From: CAZVBV01 sp964509975 | GTDB taxonomy: Bacteria > Patescibacteriota > Gracilibacteria > UBA4473 | NCBI GenBank assembly: GCA_964509975.1 | Contig: CAZDZO010000007.1 | Span: 1-49,405, forward strand | DNA: 49,405 nt | Direction of reading: 5' to 3' | In this document: in pieces, positions 24,495 through 32,472 of the stretch | How the letters are laid out: every line of letters starts with the position of its first letter | Position numbering within the stretch: position 1 is the stretch's first letter | Translations under genes and position numbers: made by a program | Notes under the pieces: generated by a model | What the model was told of the DNA's origin: nothing | The model's database searches: none | What the model saw: only the letters and a program-made list of their open reading frames with translations

Positions 24495-24648
24495 TGAATT
24501 CCCCGACTTGTATTTCCCTCTAAAAAAAGACACTCTTTTGTCATATAGAGAAAAACAAATTAAAAATTGGACGAGAAAAAAGAAAGAATTCCTTATGTGT
24601 GCTATGAATCCTGTATGGAAGGATTTAACAGAAGAACTTGCAGGCTAA
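24495..24648 (+). pseudogene. truncated GIY-YIG endonuclease remnant
   Basis: Directly after the cupin stop, a frame encodes LSYREKQIKNWTRKKKEFL then MNPVWKDLTEEL. This is the typical C-terminal part of small GIY-YIG endonucleases (catalytic Glu in REKQIKNW, ending N-P-x-W-K-D-L). The GIY and YIG half is missing. Its stop runs into a TGTCAT hairpin end (24636-24677) that matches the end of the 32246 element, so it is a decayed hairpin element. Confidence 0.75.
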
Positions 24649-24677
24649 GGGAGCCCTCCGCTACGGTCGGGATGACA
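24636..24677 (-). repeat. solo element end (TGTCATCCC hairpin)
   Basis: Read on minus: TGTCATCCCGACCGTAGCGG, then AGGGCTCCCTTAGCCTGCAAGT. It matches the left end of the 32246-32387 element over about 42 bases with about 5 differences. Confidence 0.75.
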
Positions 24678-24728
24678 AGTTCTACATGTTGAACACATCC
24701 CCGATCAAGTCGAGGACATGTTTTTTGT

Positions 24729-25766
24729 TCAACCTTTTAAACGTTTCACAAGTTTGTACACGATATACCAGAACGAATTCAACACAATTTCTTTTCCGGA
24801 AATATAGGTTTTTCGATAGCCTCCAAATTTCCATTTAAATTCTGAAATCCCCGAATAGGCATGTTTCTTGACGCCCTCTGGAGCGATTCCGAGAAAGTCA
24901 TACGTTTTGCATTCTTTCTCTTTGGCATATTGCATCATCTCCCACTGCAAAAGATACGGTGCCATGAGATTTCGAACCTCTCCGTCAGAACTAGAAGCAC
25001 CAAAATAATAAATTGCTTTGTCAGCACAAAACGTTGAAATAGCAGTCGCAATTCGTCGTCCTTCATATTCTGCGAAGAAAAGAACGGCGTAATCTTTGAG
25101 TTCTTCAAGAAGAAATTTGTAATAGGATTTTTGATGTCCAGAAAATTTATCACGAGTCGTGGTTTCATTATTCAGTTTCCAAAAATCATCTAGATCCTGA
25201 GGCGTACATTTTCCATTTTCAAGAGCGACAATATTCACTCCTTTTCTTTGTGCGAGATTGATATTGTATCGTCCTTTTCGTTTCATCTCGGCAAGAATTG
25301 TTTCGTTTGATTTTGTAAGATCAATTTCAAGTGTATCGGTTGGTTGGTAATTCTGTATTGCTAAACAAGTTTGAACCCCAAGTCCCTGAAGTTCTGATGA
25401 AAAATATGGATCAAAACGCCAAAAAACTCCTCCTATTTTTTTGAGTTCCTGGGCTACATGTTCTATTAAAAACTTTCCGGCAGCTTCATTTTTTTTTAGA
25501 TCAAAAACAGGTCCTCTAGCCGAATACCACCAGAATTTCCCCAACATTCCCATCTCCATGCGAACACAAAAAGTTGTAGCCAAAATTTCTCCTGAGTCTT
25601 TATCTCGTACCCCAAACCCGAGATCGGGTCCTCGTCCTGGAATTTTTTCTTGAAAATTTTTCCAGTCAGAAATTTGATGTATAGATCCTGTGGGACTTTG
25701 TTTTACAAAATCATCCCAAGACGCTTTGTTGGCGTCAGAAAAAGAGAAAAATTCTAAAGAGTTCAT
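24729..25766 (-). CDS. FemAB family peptidyltransferase (peptidoglycan bridge formation)
   Basis: A 345-residue protein of the FemX/FemAB family (two GNAT-like domains) that transfers amino acids from tRNA to lipid II side chains in Gram-positives. Seen: the N-terminal GSIHQISDWKNFQEKI, FWRFDPYF, then TLEIDLTKSNETILAEMKRKGRYNINLAQRKGV, which is the FemAB hallmark, and the C-terminal FGASS...LMAPYLLQWEMMQYAKEKECKTYDFLGIAP and FKWKFGGYRKTYIS. It overlaps the FecR-domain gene by 4 nt. It may modify the stem peptide made with the MurE above; some family members have other acceptors. Confidence 0.9.
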   Translation of the reverse strand: MNSLEFFSFSDANKASWDDFVKQSPTGSIHQISDWKNFQEKIPGRGPDLGFGVRDKDSGEILATTFCVRMEMGMLGKFWWYSARGPVFDLKKNEAAGKFLIEHVAQELKKIGGVFWRFDPYFSSELQGLGVQTCLAIQNYQPTDTLEIDLTKSNETILAEMKRKGRYNINLAQRKGVNIVALENGKCTPQDLDDFWKLNNETTTRDKFSGHQKSYYKFLLEELKDYAVLFFAEYEGRRIATAISTFCADKAIYYFGASSSDGEVRNLMAPYLLQWEMMQYAKEKECKTYDFLGIAPEGVKKHAYSGISEFKWKFGGYRKTYISGKEIVLNSFWYIVYKLVKRLKG

Positions 25767-27268
25767 TCGCTGTCGAGATTGACGGGGGTGTAAACCACCG
25801 TAATAGTTTTGACGGCCTTCTTTCCATCTGGACCAAATGCGGTGATTTCATAGACATTCTCACCTTCTTCCATGTTCCCGTATCGCGCATTAGCAATGTA
25901 AGAAAATTCCGTTTGTCCGGGTTGGAATTTTTTGAGACGGAAGCCGTTCACCTCTACTCCATTCGTTTTGGGATCAACAATTCCCATAATCGTTACAATA
26001 TCACTCGAAGTTTGATACGGTTCCCCTTCGTCGATAATCGCTGGACGGGTCACGACCGGTGCTTTGAATTCGTCGATGGTAGAAGCTATTTTTTCTTCAT
26101 CTTCTACGGGAATGTTCATTCCCTCTCCTTCATAAAACACTTTTACTTCAGCAGGAGTCGATCGCTTTCCATCACGAGAAATCGCGACAACAGAGTACGT
26201 GTTTTCTCCGGGAAGAAGTGTTCCAAATTTTGTCGCTCCGAAGTACGCCCATTTCCGGTCACCTGGTTGAAATCGCGTCAAAGTATATCCATTAACAACA
26301 ATCTGCACTGCTTTAAGTGGGGCGGTCCCTTCTATTTTTACCGCATCTTGGGTTGAGGCAATACGTGCTCCATTTTGTGGTAAAAGAATTTTGGGACTTT
26401 CGAGTTCACTTGAAACAGGCAAAGTATCGCTTGCACTGTTTATGGGAGGTGAGGAGACCTCAATACGTCGACGAATTTGCGTTGCTTCTTGCGGTGAAAA
26501 TCGTTCCAAATTTTGTAAATGCCACTCTGAGTAAATAAAATCAGTATCAATAATTTCTAAAACTTCTTGCCCTGTTTTAAGCAGTTCTAAACTGGCATTT
26601 GAAGCCACTAACTTTTGCCCCACGCCTACTTTAACGTTGATCAATTCCTTCTTTTTGTCATCTGCAAAAACATCGACATCCACATTCCCTTTCATGAGAC
26701 GAAGTGTGTCTTGTGTGATGTTTGTTGAAAGATCAAAAATTGTTCCCCGAACATGTACCATGAAACGATCTGTCTCGACGGTGAATTTTGATTTGGAATC
26801 ATCTGCAAAGGCGTCTCCTGAAGCATGCGACCACACTTCTCCACTGAGAAGTTTCAGCGCAACTGTTTTTTTGCCTGAAGATTTTTCTTCCAATTCGAGT
26901 ACTTTTATCTCTGTGTTTTCACTCAAAAAGATCATATTCCCTCCCAAAAATTCGAGCGAAACGCGCGTATTATTTGCTGTACGGATGGAATCACCTTCTA
27001 AAAATTTTTGTTCAGAATACGCTGGGGCCCATTCGGCACTTTCGGAAAAAGTAAATTCTGCACGTCCTTTTAAAATTTGAAGTTCTAAAGAAGCTGCTTC
27101 TGACCGAACATTGGAAAAAAGAACTGAAAAAAATCGTGCCCCCAACCAAATCACAACACAAAAAGCGACAAGAAATGTAATCAGTGGAACGTAATTTCGA
27201 CGCCGTCTTCGGCGATAAAACACTGATGATCGTGAGGAATGATGCCGTATTCTTCGATGTCTTTTCAT
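25763..27268 (-). CDS. FecR-domain, Ig-like membrane-anchored protein
   Basis: A 501-residue protein. It has a highly basic cytoplasmic N-terminus (MKRHRRIRHHSSRSS, then a run of Arg), one membrane helix (about 27-48), and a FecR domain (about 65-215: GDSIRTANNTRVSLEFLGGNMIFLSENTEIKVLEL, then HVRGTIFDLS). Two similar beta domains follow, each with VxVNGxxLxxFQPGxxxxxY and GENxYxVxAxxxDGK (about 280-375 and 410-495). The start is the ATG at 27268; upstream in-frame codons lie in the intergenic region. It is followed by FemAB with an ATGA overlap. A surface structure or assembly role is likely. Confidence 0.85.
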   Translation of the reverse strand: MKRHRRIRHHSSRSSVFYRRRRRRNYVPLITFLVAFCVVIWLGARFFSVLFSNVRSEAASLELQILKGRAEFTFSESAEWAPAYSEQKFLEGDSIRTANNTRVSLEFLGGNMIFLSENTEIKVLELEEKSSGKKTVALKLLSGEVWSHASGDAFADDSKSKFTVETDRFMVHVRGTIFDLSTNITQDTLRLMKGNVDVDVFADDKKKELINVKVGVGQKLVASNASLELLKTGQEVLEIIDTDFIYSEWHLQNLERFSPQEATQIRRRIEVSSPPINSASDTLPVSSELESPKILLPQNGARIASTQDAVKIEGTAPLKAVQIVVNGYTLTRFQPGDRKWAYFGATKFGTLLPGENTYSVVAISRDGKRSTPAEVKVFYEGEGMNIPVEDEEKIASTIDEFKAPVVTRPAIIDEGEPYQTSSDIVTIMGIVDPKTNGVEVNGFRLKKFQPGQTEFSYIANARYGNMEEGENVYEITAFGPDGKKAVKTITVVYTPVNLDSE

Positions 27269-27321
27269 ATCGATTGTTATTGTGAGAAAAAACGATCTAT
27301 TTGGCAAATTCTTTCAGTAGA

Positions 27322-27436
27322 TCCGGATCCGGATCCCAAGCAGCAGAAAATTTTGGATTTCAAGGGAAAAGACGTACAATATTTTGCAGAATAAAAAAAC
27401 AAAAATGAATCTCAAAAAAATATCCGTTTGCGGACT
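27322..27436. repeat. inverted duplication, copy 2 (promoter plus signal-peptide start)
   Basis: Plus-strand match of the 23921-24054 copy: same GGATCC tract, promoter, leader and MNLKKI.V.GLFL start, about seven differences in about 115 bases. The two copies face outward around a 3.3-kb block with the cupin, FemAB and FecR genes. Confidence 0.85.
27353..27380 (+). promoter_or_regulatory. promoter of the 1566-aa surface protein
   Basis: -35 TTGGAT (27353-27358), 16-bp spacer, -10 TACAAT (27375-27380), about 24 nt before the ATG at 27405. Confidence 0.65.
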
Positions 27437-30400
27437 TTTTCTAGCACTTGTTGGATGCTGCTTTATGTCCTCCACGGAGGCACAAGAAGCGCAAGTTGTT
27501 CAAATAAAAACAATAACCATCCAGCCCTTAAAAGTAGACTTTAATTCTGTTTCAAAGGGTGTTATTCGAGGAGAAATTTCTGGGAAAGTAACTACTACCG
27601 AACTTCAAACTGTGGTTTTTCGTATAGAAAATCATCCAGAAAAAGATGAAATTTGGCGAGAAAGTATACCATGGGATAACGATTTTAGTGTCGAAGGGAA
27701 TATTGATATTCCATTTCAATTTGATGTTTCCGAAATTGCGATTGCTGATAAATTTGTTTTTGCGGTTGATTTGCTAGATAAAAAAGGAAGTTTGATTGCC
27801 ACTGGTCAAATAGGCGCACAAGCTCCAAAAGACAATGTACAACTCCGAACCAGTAACATTACTGATCTCACAATACAAAAAAGTGAAAACGTGCAAGTGT
27901 CTGTACTCTTTACAAATGGAAAAGTAGCTCAAAAAGTAAGACCTGAACTCACTCTTACAGAACACGCCATCGATGGTGACGTGGTCTTTGTTTTGAATGA
28001 CGAAGCATTCGTGAGTGTTGGAGAGAATGAACAGAAAACATTTTCCCTATCTTTTTCTGTTCCCACAAATCCAGAAAATTATATCGTTTCTGTTCGTATG
28101 ATTGATGCACGAAATGATGCGGTGACTGGATTTTTGCGAGACAGCTTTTTAGTGGAAGGAGACTTTGCCGAAATTAAAACCATTCAGGTAACACCTGATA
28201 AAGTATTGTCTGCTGGAGAGACAGTGGAGTTTTCAATTTTTGGCGTGGCGGACGGAAATAGGGGTCCTTTGGAGATGAGCCTAACAGCACTCATAATGCC
28301 ACAAAAAGAAGGAGTGGCTCCACTTCAAGAGACACGATCAATTGTTGTAAGTGAAGATTCTTTTGCTGAAACGTTTGCGTTTAATCTTCCTGTTTCTACG
28401 AAAGAATTCAATATCACGGCTCAACTTTCTCGAGACGGAAAGATGATTGAAGAAAAAAACATGCCATACTCTGCGATAAAACAATCCGCAAAGTCACTCC
28501 TCGATATTCAGAAGGAAGTCGTTGACAGATACAGTGATGGTGGATTTGAAGTGTGGATGATACTTGTCTTTGCACTGGCGGTTATCGTTCTTTTCGTAAG
28601 CTTGTTGCATCGCAAAAAACGACTCAATCTTATTCTTCTTTTAGTGCTTCCTTTCTTGGGAATATCAAGTGCTTCTGCTGCCTGGGTAGCGAGTTGGCAA
28701 TATCCATTGGACGGAGAAACCTTTAATCACCAGTCAACAGATGGTTTTGAAACAATGATTTTCATGGGATCAATATCTGACAGTGTTTCTGCAGAGGGAT
28801 ATTTCCAAACCTTTCCAACGGCTGTGTATGTAGAATTTACAAAAGGCGCACAAACCGCCTCCAAAATAATTTCAGTAGAAGATGTTCAAATTCTCAACAA
28901 GGCGGATTACAAGTTCCCAATAGATTTATCAGATCCTGAACTCAGTAATTTGGATGAGGGAAATTGGGATGTGCAGGTTACTTTTAACGGAACACTGCAA
29001 ACCAGTTGGGAAGGCTCTGTTTGGCTCGACACAACGCCTCCAAATATAAGCTTCGCTTACACTCCAAATACGTTTACAAATTCCTCAGTAGCGGTAGATA
29101 TCACCTGTACCGATACTGTTGCTGATTGTCTACAAGAAGCGAGTGGAGAATCTGAATATGCTCCATTTGATGTAACTGTTTTGGGAAACTTTGCTGACAG
29201 TTATGAAAATGGACCACGCGGATTTGTGGTTTGTGACAAAGTCGGAAACTGTACTTCCTCTGATGCCACGAAATTGATTATTGATTTTTATGATCCTATT
29301 AGTCCAGGACAAGCAGGACTCTCTGTTAACAGAGAAGGACTCAACGTACTTAATGGAACGGGGGGATTTGCAAACAATATAATGGCCGCCATCGATAGTG
29401 TGGACTTCTCTTTATCGAGTGTCGTTGACCCCACTGAAAGCGATTCTGTCTCTCAAGACACGGATGCTTGTGGAGATGCGAATTCTGACACCTATCTCAA
29501 CGGAACTTTTTGTACTCCAAAATGGTCTGTTTGTCCGGTGAATTTTCCAGCAGGTGGTGGTGGACCAGAACGAATTGAAGTGCGTTATGATAACGAAGAA
29601 AACCCACATCCTTGTGAAGATGGAGTTTGGATTGTTACAGATCCTTGTGGATTTGCGTTTACCTTCCCCTTTACACTTGAGGAATGCACAACTTGTCCAC
29701 CTGTTTGTACTTGTGCGGACACAACTTGTATCGGATCAACCTGTGATGATGGATGTGGGGGAACTTGTGATGGAACGCTTGACTGTGGATGTACCGATAA
29801 CTGTTCTTCTCCTATAGCTTATGAATGTGGATCCCAAACTATTTGCGGAACGACGACTGATTGTGGACCTTGTGGAGACGGAGAAATCTGTAATGCTTCT
29901 GGAATTTGTGAACCTGAAGGTTGTGTTGAAAATGGATGTGAAGCGACTACTTGTGTCGGCTCAACCTGTGATAATAACTGTGATCCAAATGCCGCTGGAA
30001 CCATGGAAAGCACTACTTGGACACCAGACCTAGACTCCGAATGTGAAGGTGTCCCCTTTACTCAAACGGGAACCGAATGTGGAGAAACCCGAGAAGCCAT
30101 AGGAACGGGTACTGGCGCAGGATGTTGTGTTCCAGACACACCCTGTCCTGCCGCAGATAGAATTTGTATCGGAGAGAATTGTACTGATAGTTGCGAAAAC
30201 AGAGTAGATGGAACTATGTCCCCACTTGATGGTGGCTGGGCTGACTGGATTTGGTCTTGTTCTGAGGGAGGGGAAGTAGCACAAGGAGCTAACCTATTAA
30301 ATCCAAACTGGCTTTCTGCCAGTCTTATTGGACAAGAGACGCCACCAGGACCATTGGCGCGAATATATGGAACACGAACTTGTGATAACCCAGAAGCACA

Positions 30401-32105
30401 GTGTGGAGGTGCTGATTGTGTAGGAGTAGCGACCATGACGATTCCCTGTGAAGAAGGAGAAATTTGTCGAGATGGATCCTGTGCAGAACCATCTTGCACT
30501 GCAGACTCATCTTGTGCTGCAAGCACTTGTATTGGATCAACCTGTACGGATAGTTGTGGAAATGTTTACGATGGAACGTTGCCATCACAAGATGGGGGCT
30601 GGACAGTTCCGTGGAGTGCCTGGACCTGTAGTTCTTGGAATCCTTCGACTGCACTCGTGAGAAGTCGATCTTGTACAAATCCTTCTCCAGCCTGTGGAGG
30701 AGCAAATTGTGAAGGAAATAGCACAGAAATTGATGCCTGTGATGCCGGTGAAATCTGCTCTAATAATGAATGTATAACCGCAACAACCTATTATTGGAAT
30801 ACGGGAGATTGGGGAACATGCTCACTTCCGAATCCACTCGATAACACTTGTAATGGAACCGAGACAAGAACCGTTCTGTGTAAAGAAACGGCATCCGGAA
30901 ATACTGTTGACGATAGCAACTGTACAGAGACTAAGCCGGATGAGACACAAGGATGTGTGGCGGTAGATGGAACATCCTGTGGGACCACTGGGGGAGGCGC
31001 CCCAATGGTATGTAACGATGGAGTCTGTACCTCCACATGGAATGAAAATGAGTGTTTCGAAGAATGTCGAGATGCCACAACCGTGTATCCGTATTCTTGT
31101 AGCGACCTCCCTGTCAGCTACTGGGACAATTATTCAGTAGGAACCGCCTGTACTACTGGAAGTGGGTCCTCTGGAGAATGTGATGGAAATGGCGTCTGTG
31201 TTGCCTCTGTTTGTTCGGCAACAACCATGGATCATTGTGATTTACCCGAAACCTCGAGCGGAGGAACCGCTGGAAGTTGTGATTCCACAACTACAGGAGC
31301 CTGTGAATATGCGTGTAATGCCGGAACATGGGAGGCAAATTCCAATAGTTGTGTTTGTACCACTCATGATCACAAAGACTGTTATAGCGAAAACTCTTGG
31401 TGGTATAACTCCTGTGATGACAGAGAAGATCAATATGCCGAATGCCAATATGGTTGTACAAATGGAATCTGTGACTCCTTCTCCTGTGGAGATGACGAGA
31501 TGTATGACCAAGAAGGCAATAGCTATGCTACAAATATGATTGGGACACAGTGTTGGATGAAAGAAGATTTAGCGACCGATGAAGACGAGAATGGAAATGC
31601 CCTGACTTCAGGAGTCAGTGGAGAATATCGAACGGATGGTGGGGATTATTTCTACACACTTGATGCTTCCCTCAAGGTATGTCCTTCTGGTTGGCATTTG
31701 GCAACGGATTCTGAATGGAAAACATTAGAAAGCCAGCTTGGAATGGCCTCTTCACATCTAGATGCACTTGATTGGCGTGGAGGAGAAGGAAATGAACTGG
31801 AAACAGAATTTGATTCTAGTATGCCAGGTCATTTTAATGTAGATGGAAACCGAGATGGAATTCCTGATCATCACTTCTGGACGAGTACGCTGTCGGGAAC
31901 CGGCGCTTTTTGTGCAAGTTATGCAGGAGGAAATCCAAAGGATATTATCTGTTACTATGATAGACAAATAACGAATTACTCCTACCCAAGTGGAGCTAAT
32001 GATCAAATCCGCCGATTAAAACGTGACACCGGAGAACCAAATGATTATCTCAAACTTTCTGTTCGATGTTTAAAAGATGGTGGTGGAGGGGGAGGATCGA
32101 ACTAG
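27405..32105 (+). CDS. giant Cys-rich surface protein with FISUMP-like C-terminal domain
   Basis: A 1566-residue exported protein. It has an N-terminal signal peptide (about 1-25) and beta-rich domains to residue 380. A membrane helix (about 383-401, VWMILVFALAVIVLFVSLL) is followed at once by KKRLNLILLLVLPFLGISSASA, which looks like a second signal peptide. Ig-like domains run to about 745, then Cys-rich repeats to about 1358 with TCIGSTC.D.C and YDGT units. The C-terminal domain (about 1362-1560) reads IGTQCWMKEDL, YRTDGGDYFYT and CPSGWHLATDSEWKTLE, the Fibrobacter succinogenes major paralogous (FISUMP) pattern. It probably displays a lectin-like or adhesive head; the substrate is unknown. 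Confidence 0.85.
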   Translation: MNLKKISVCGLFLALVGCCFMSSTEAQEAQVVQIKTITIQPLKVDFNSVSKGVIRGEISGKVTTTELQTVVFRIENHPEKDEIWRESIPWDNDFSVEGNIDIPFQFDVSEIAIADKFVFAVDLLDKKGSLIATGQIGAQAPKDNVQLRTSNITDLTIQKSENVQVSVLFTNGKVAQKVRPELTLTEHAIDGDVVFVLNDEAFVSVGENEQKTFSLSFSVPTNPENYIVSVRMIDARNDAVTGFLRDSFLVEGDFAEIKTIQVTPDKVLSAGETVEFSIFGVADGNRGPLEMSLTALIMPQKEGVAPLQETRSIVVSEDSFAETFAFNLPVSTKEFNITAQLSRDGKMIEEKNMPYSAIKQSAKSLLDIQKEVVDRYSDGGFEVWMILVFALAVIVLFVSLLHRKKRLNLILLLVLPFLGISSASAAWVASWQYPLDGETFNHQSTDGFETMIFMGSISDSVSAEGYFQTFPTAVYVEFTKGAQTASKIISVEDVQILNKADYKFPIDLSDPELSNLDEGNWDVQVTFNGTLQTSWEGSVWLDTTPPNISFAYTPNTFTNSSVAVDITCTDTVADCLQEASGESEYAPFDVTVLGNFADSYENGPRGFVVCDKVGNCTSSDATKLIIDFYDPISPGQAGLSVNREGLNVLNGTGGFANNIMAAIDSVDFSLSSVVDPTESDSVSQDTDACGDANSDTYLNGTFCTPKWSVCPVNFPAGGGGPERIEVRYDNEENPHPCEDGVWIVTDPCGFAFTFPFTLEECTTCPPVCTCADTTCIGSTCDDGCGGTCDGTLDCGCTDNCSSPIAYECGSQTICGTTTDCGPCGDGEICNASGICEPEGCVENGCEATTCVGSTCDNNCDPNAAGTMESTTWTPDLDSECEGVPFTQTGTECGETREAIGTGTGAGCCVPDTPCPAADRICIGENCTDSCENRVDGTMSPLDGGWADWIWSCSEGGEVAQGANLLNPNWLSASLIGQETPPGPLARIYGTRTCDNPEAQCGGADCVGVATMTIPCEEGEICRDGSCAEPSCTADSSCAASTCIGSTCTDSCGNVYDGTLPSQDGGWTVPWSAWTCSSWNPSTALVRSRSCTNPSPACGGANCEGNSTEIDACDAGEICSNNECITATTYYWNTGDWGTCSLPNPLDNTCNGTETRTVLCKETASGNTVDDSNCTETKPDETQGCVAVDGTSCGTTGGGAPMVCNDGVCTSTWNENECFEECRDATTVYPYSCSDLPVSYWDNYSVGTACTTGSGSSGECDGNGVCVASVCSATTMDHCDLPETSSGGTAGSCDSTTTGACEYACNAGTWEANSNSCVCTTHDHKDCYSENSWWYNSCDDREDQYAECQYGCTNGICDSFSCGDDEMYDQEGNSYATNMIGTQCWMKEDLATDEDENGNALTSGVSGEYRTDGGDYFYTLDASLKVCPSGWHLATDSEWKTLESQLGMASSHLDALDWRGGEGNELETEFDSSMPGHFNVDGNRDGIPDHHFWTSTLSGTGAFCASYAGGNPKDIICYYDRQITNYSYPSGANDQIRRLKRDTGEPNDYLKLSVRCLKDGGGGGGSN

Positions 32106-32130
32106 TAGAGGATCCCAAAAAGAACTATTT

Positions 32131-32190
32131 AAATCCCCAAACAAGTCTGCTCTCATGAAAATGAGGGTTCTGGGGATTTTGTTTAAAAAA
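32131..32190 (+). terminator. terminator of the giant surface protein gene
   Basis: AAATCCCC (32131-32138) pairs with GGGGATTT (32172-32179), enclosing an inner stem CTCAT-GAAA-ATGAG (32152-32165). A T/A-rich tail follows (TTGTTTAAAAAA). Confidence 0.6.
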
Positions 32191-32245
32191 TATGAATTCA
32201 AGTTATCATTCTGGATTGCTTAGGATTACGCCAAATATCTCTTCC

Positions 32246-32387
32246 TGTCATCCCGAGCGTAGTCGAGGGATCCCTTAGCCTGCAAGTATGTAAATAAATA
32301 TACTTCATAGATGATTTATATTTTTTGAAATTCTTTAACTCAAGCAAGAGTGTCTGAAGGGATTCCTCCGCTTCGGTCGGAATGACA
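32246..32387. mobile_element. 142-bp MITE-like element with TGTCAT hairpin ends
   Basis: The left end, TGTCATCCCGAGCGTAGTCG with AGGGATCCCTT, faces a right end that read inward is TGTCATTCCGACCGAAGCGG with AGGAATCCCTT. The AT-rich centre has no ORF. The left subterminal part (TTAGCCTGCAAGT) equals the end of the GIY-YIG remnant at 24636. Together with another hairpin at about 32430-32462 (CCCCCTGATAAGGAGGATTT), it fills the 367-bp gap between the two surface-protein genes. Nothing else is seen there. Confidence 0.65.
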
Positions 32388-32472
32388 AGAAAGGGGGAAA
32401 TACTGAAATAAATTCGAACGCAAAATAAGTCCCCCTGATAAGGAGGATTTAGGGGGGCAAAATAAGACCCCC

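Noticed and set aside
30062..31078. Several 95-154-residue minus-strand frames in the Cys-rich gene
   Set aside because: Antisense shadows of the TGT-rich coding repeats; composition (Ser, His, Pro, Gln) is that of reversed Cys/Gly codons.
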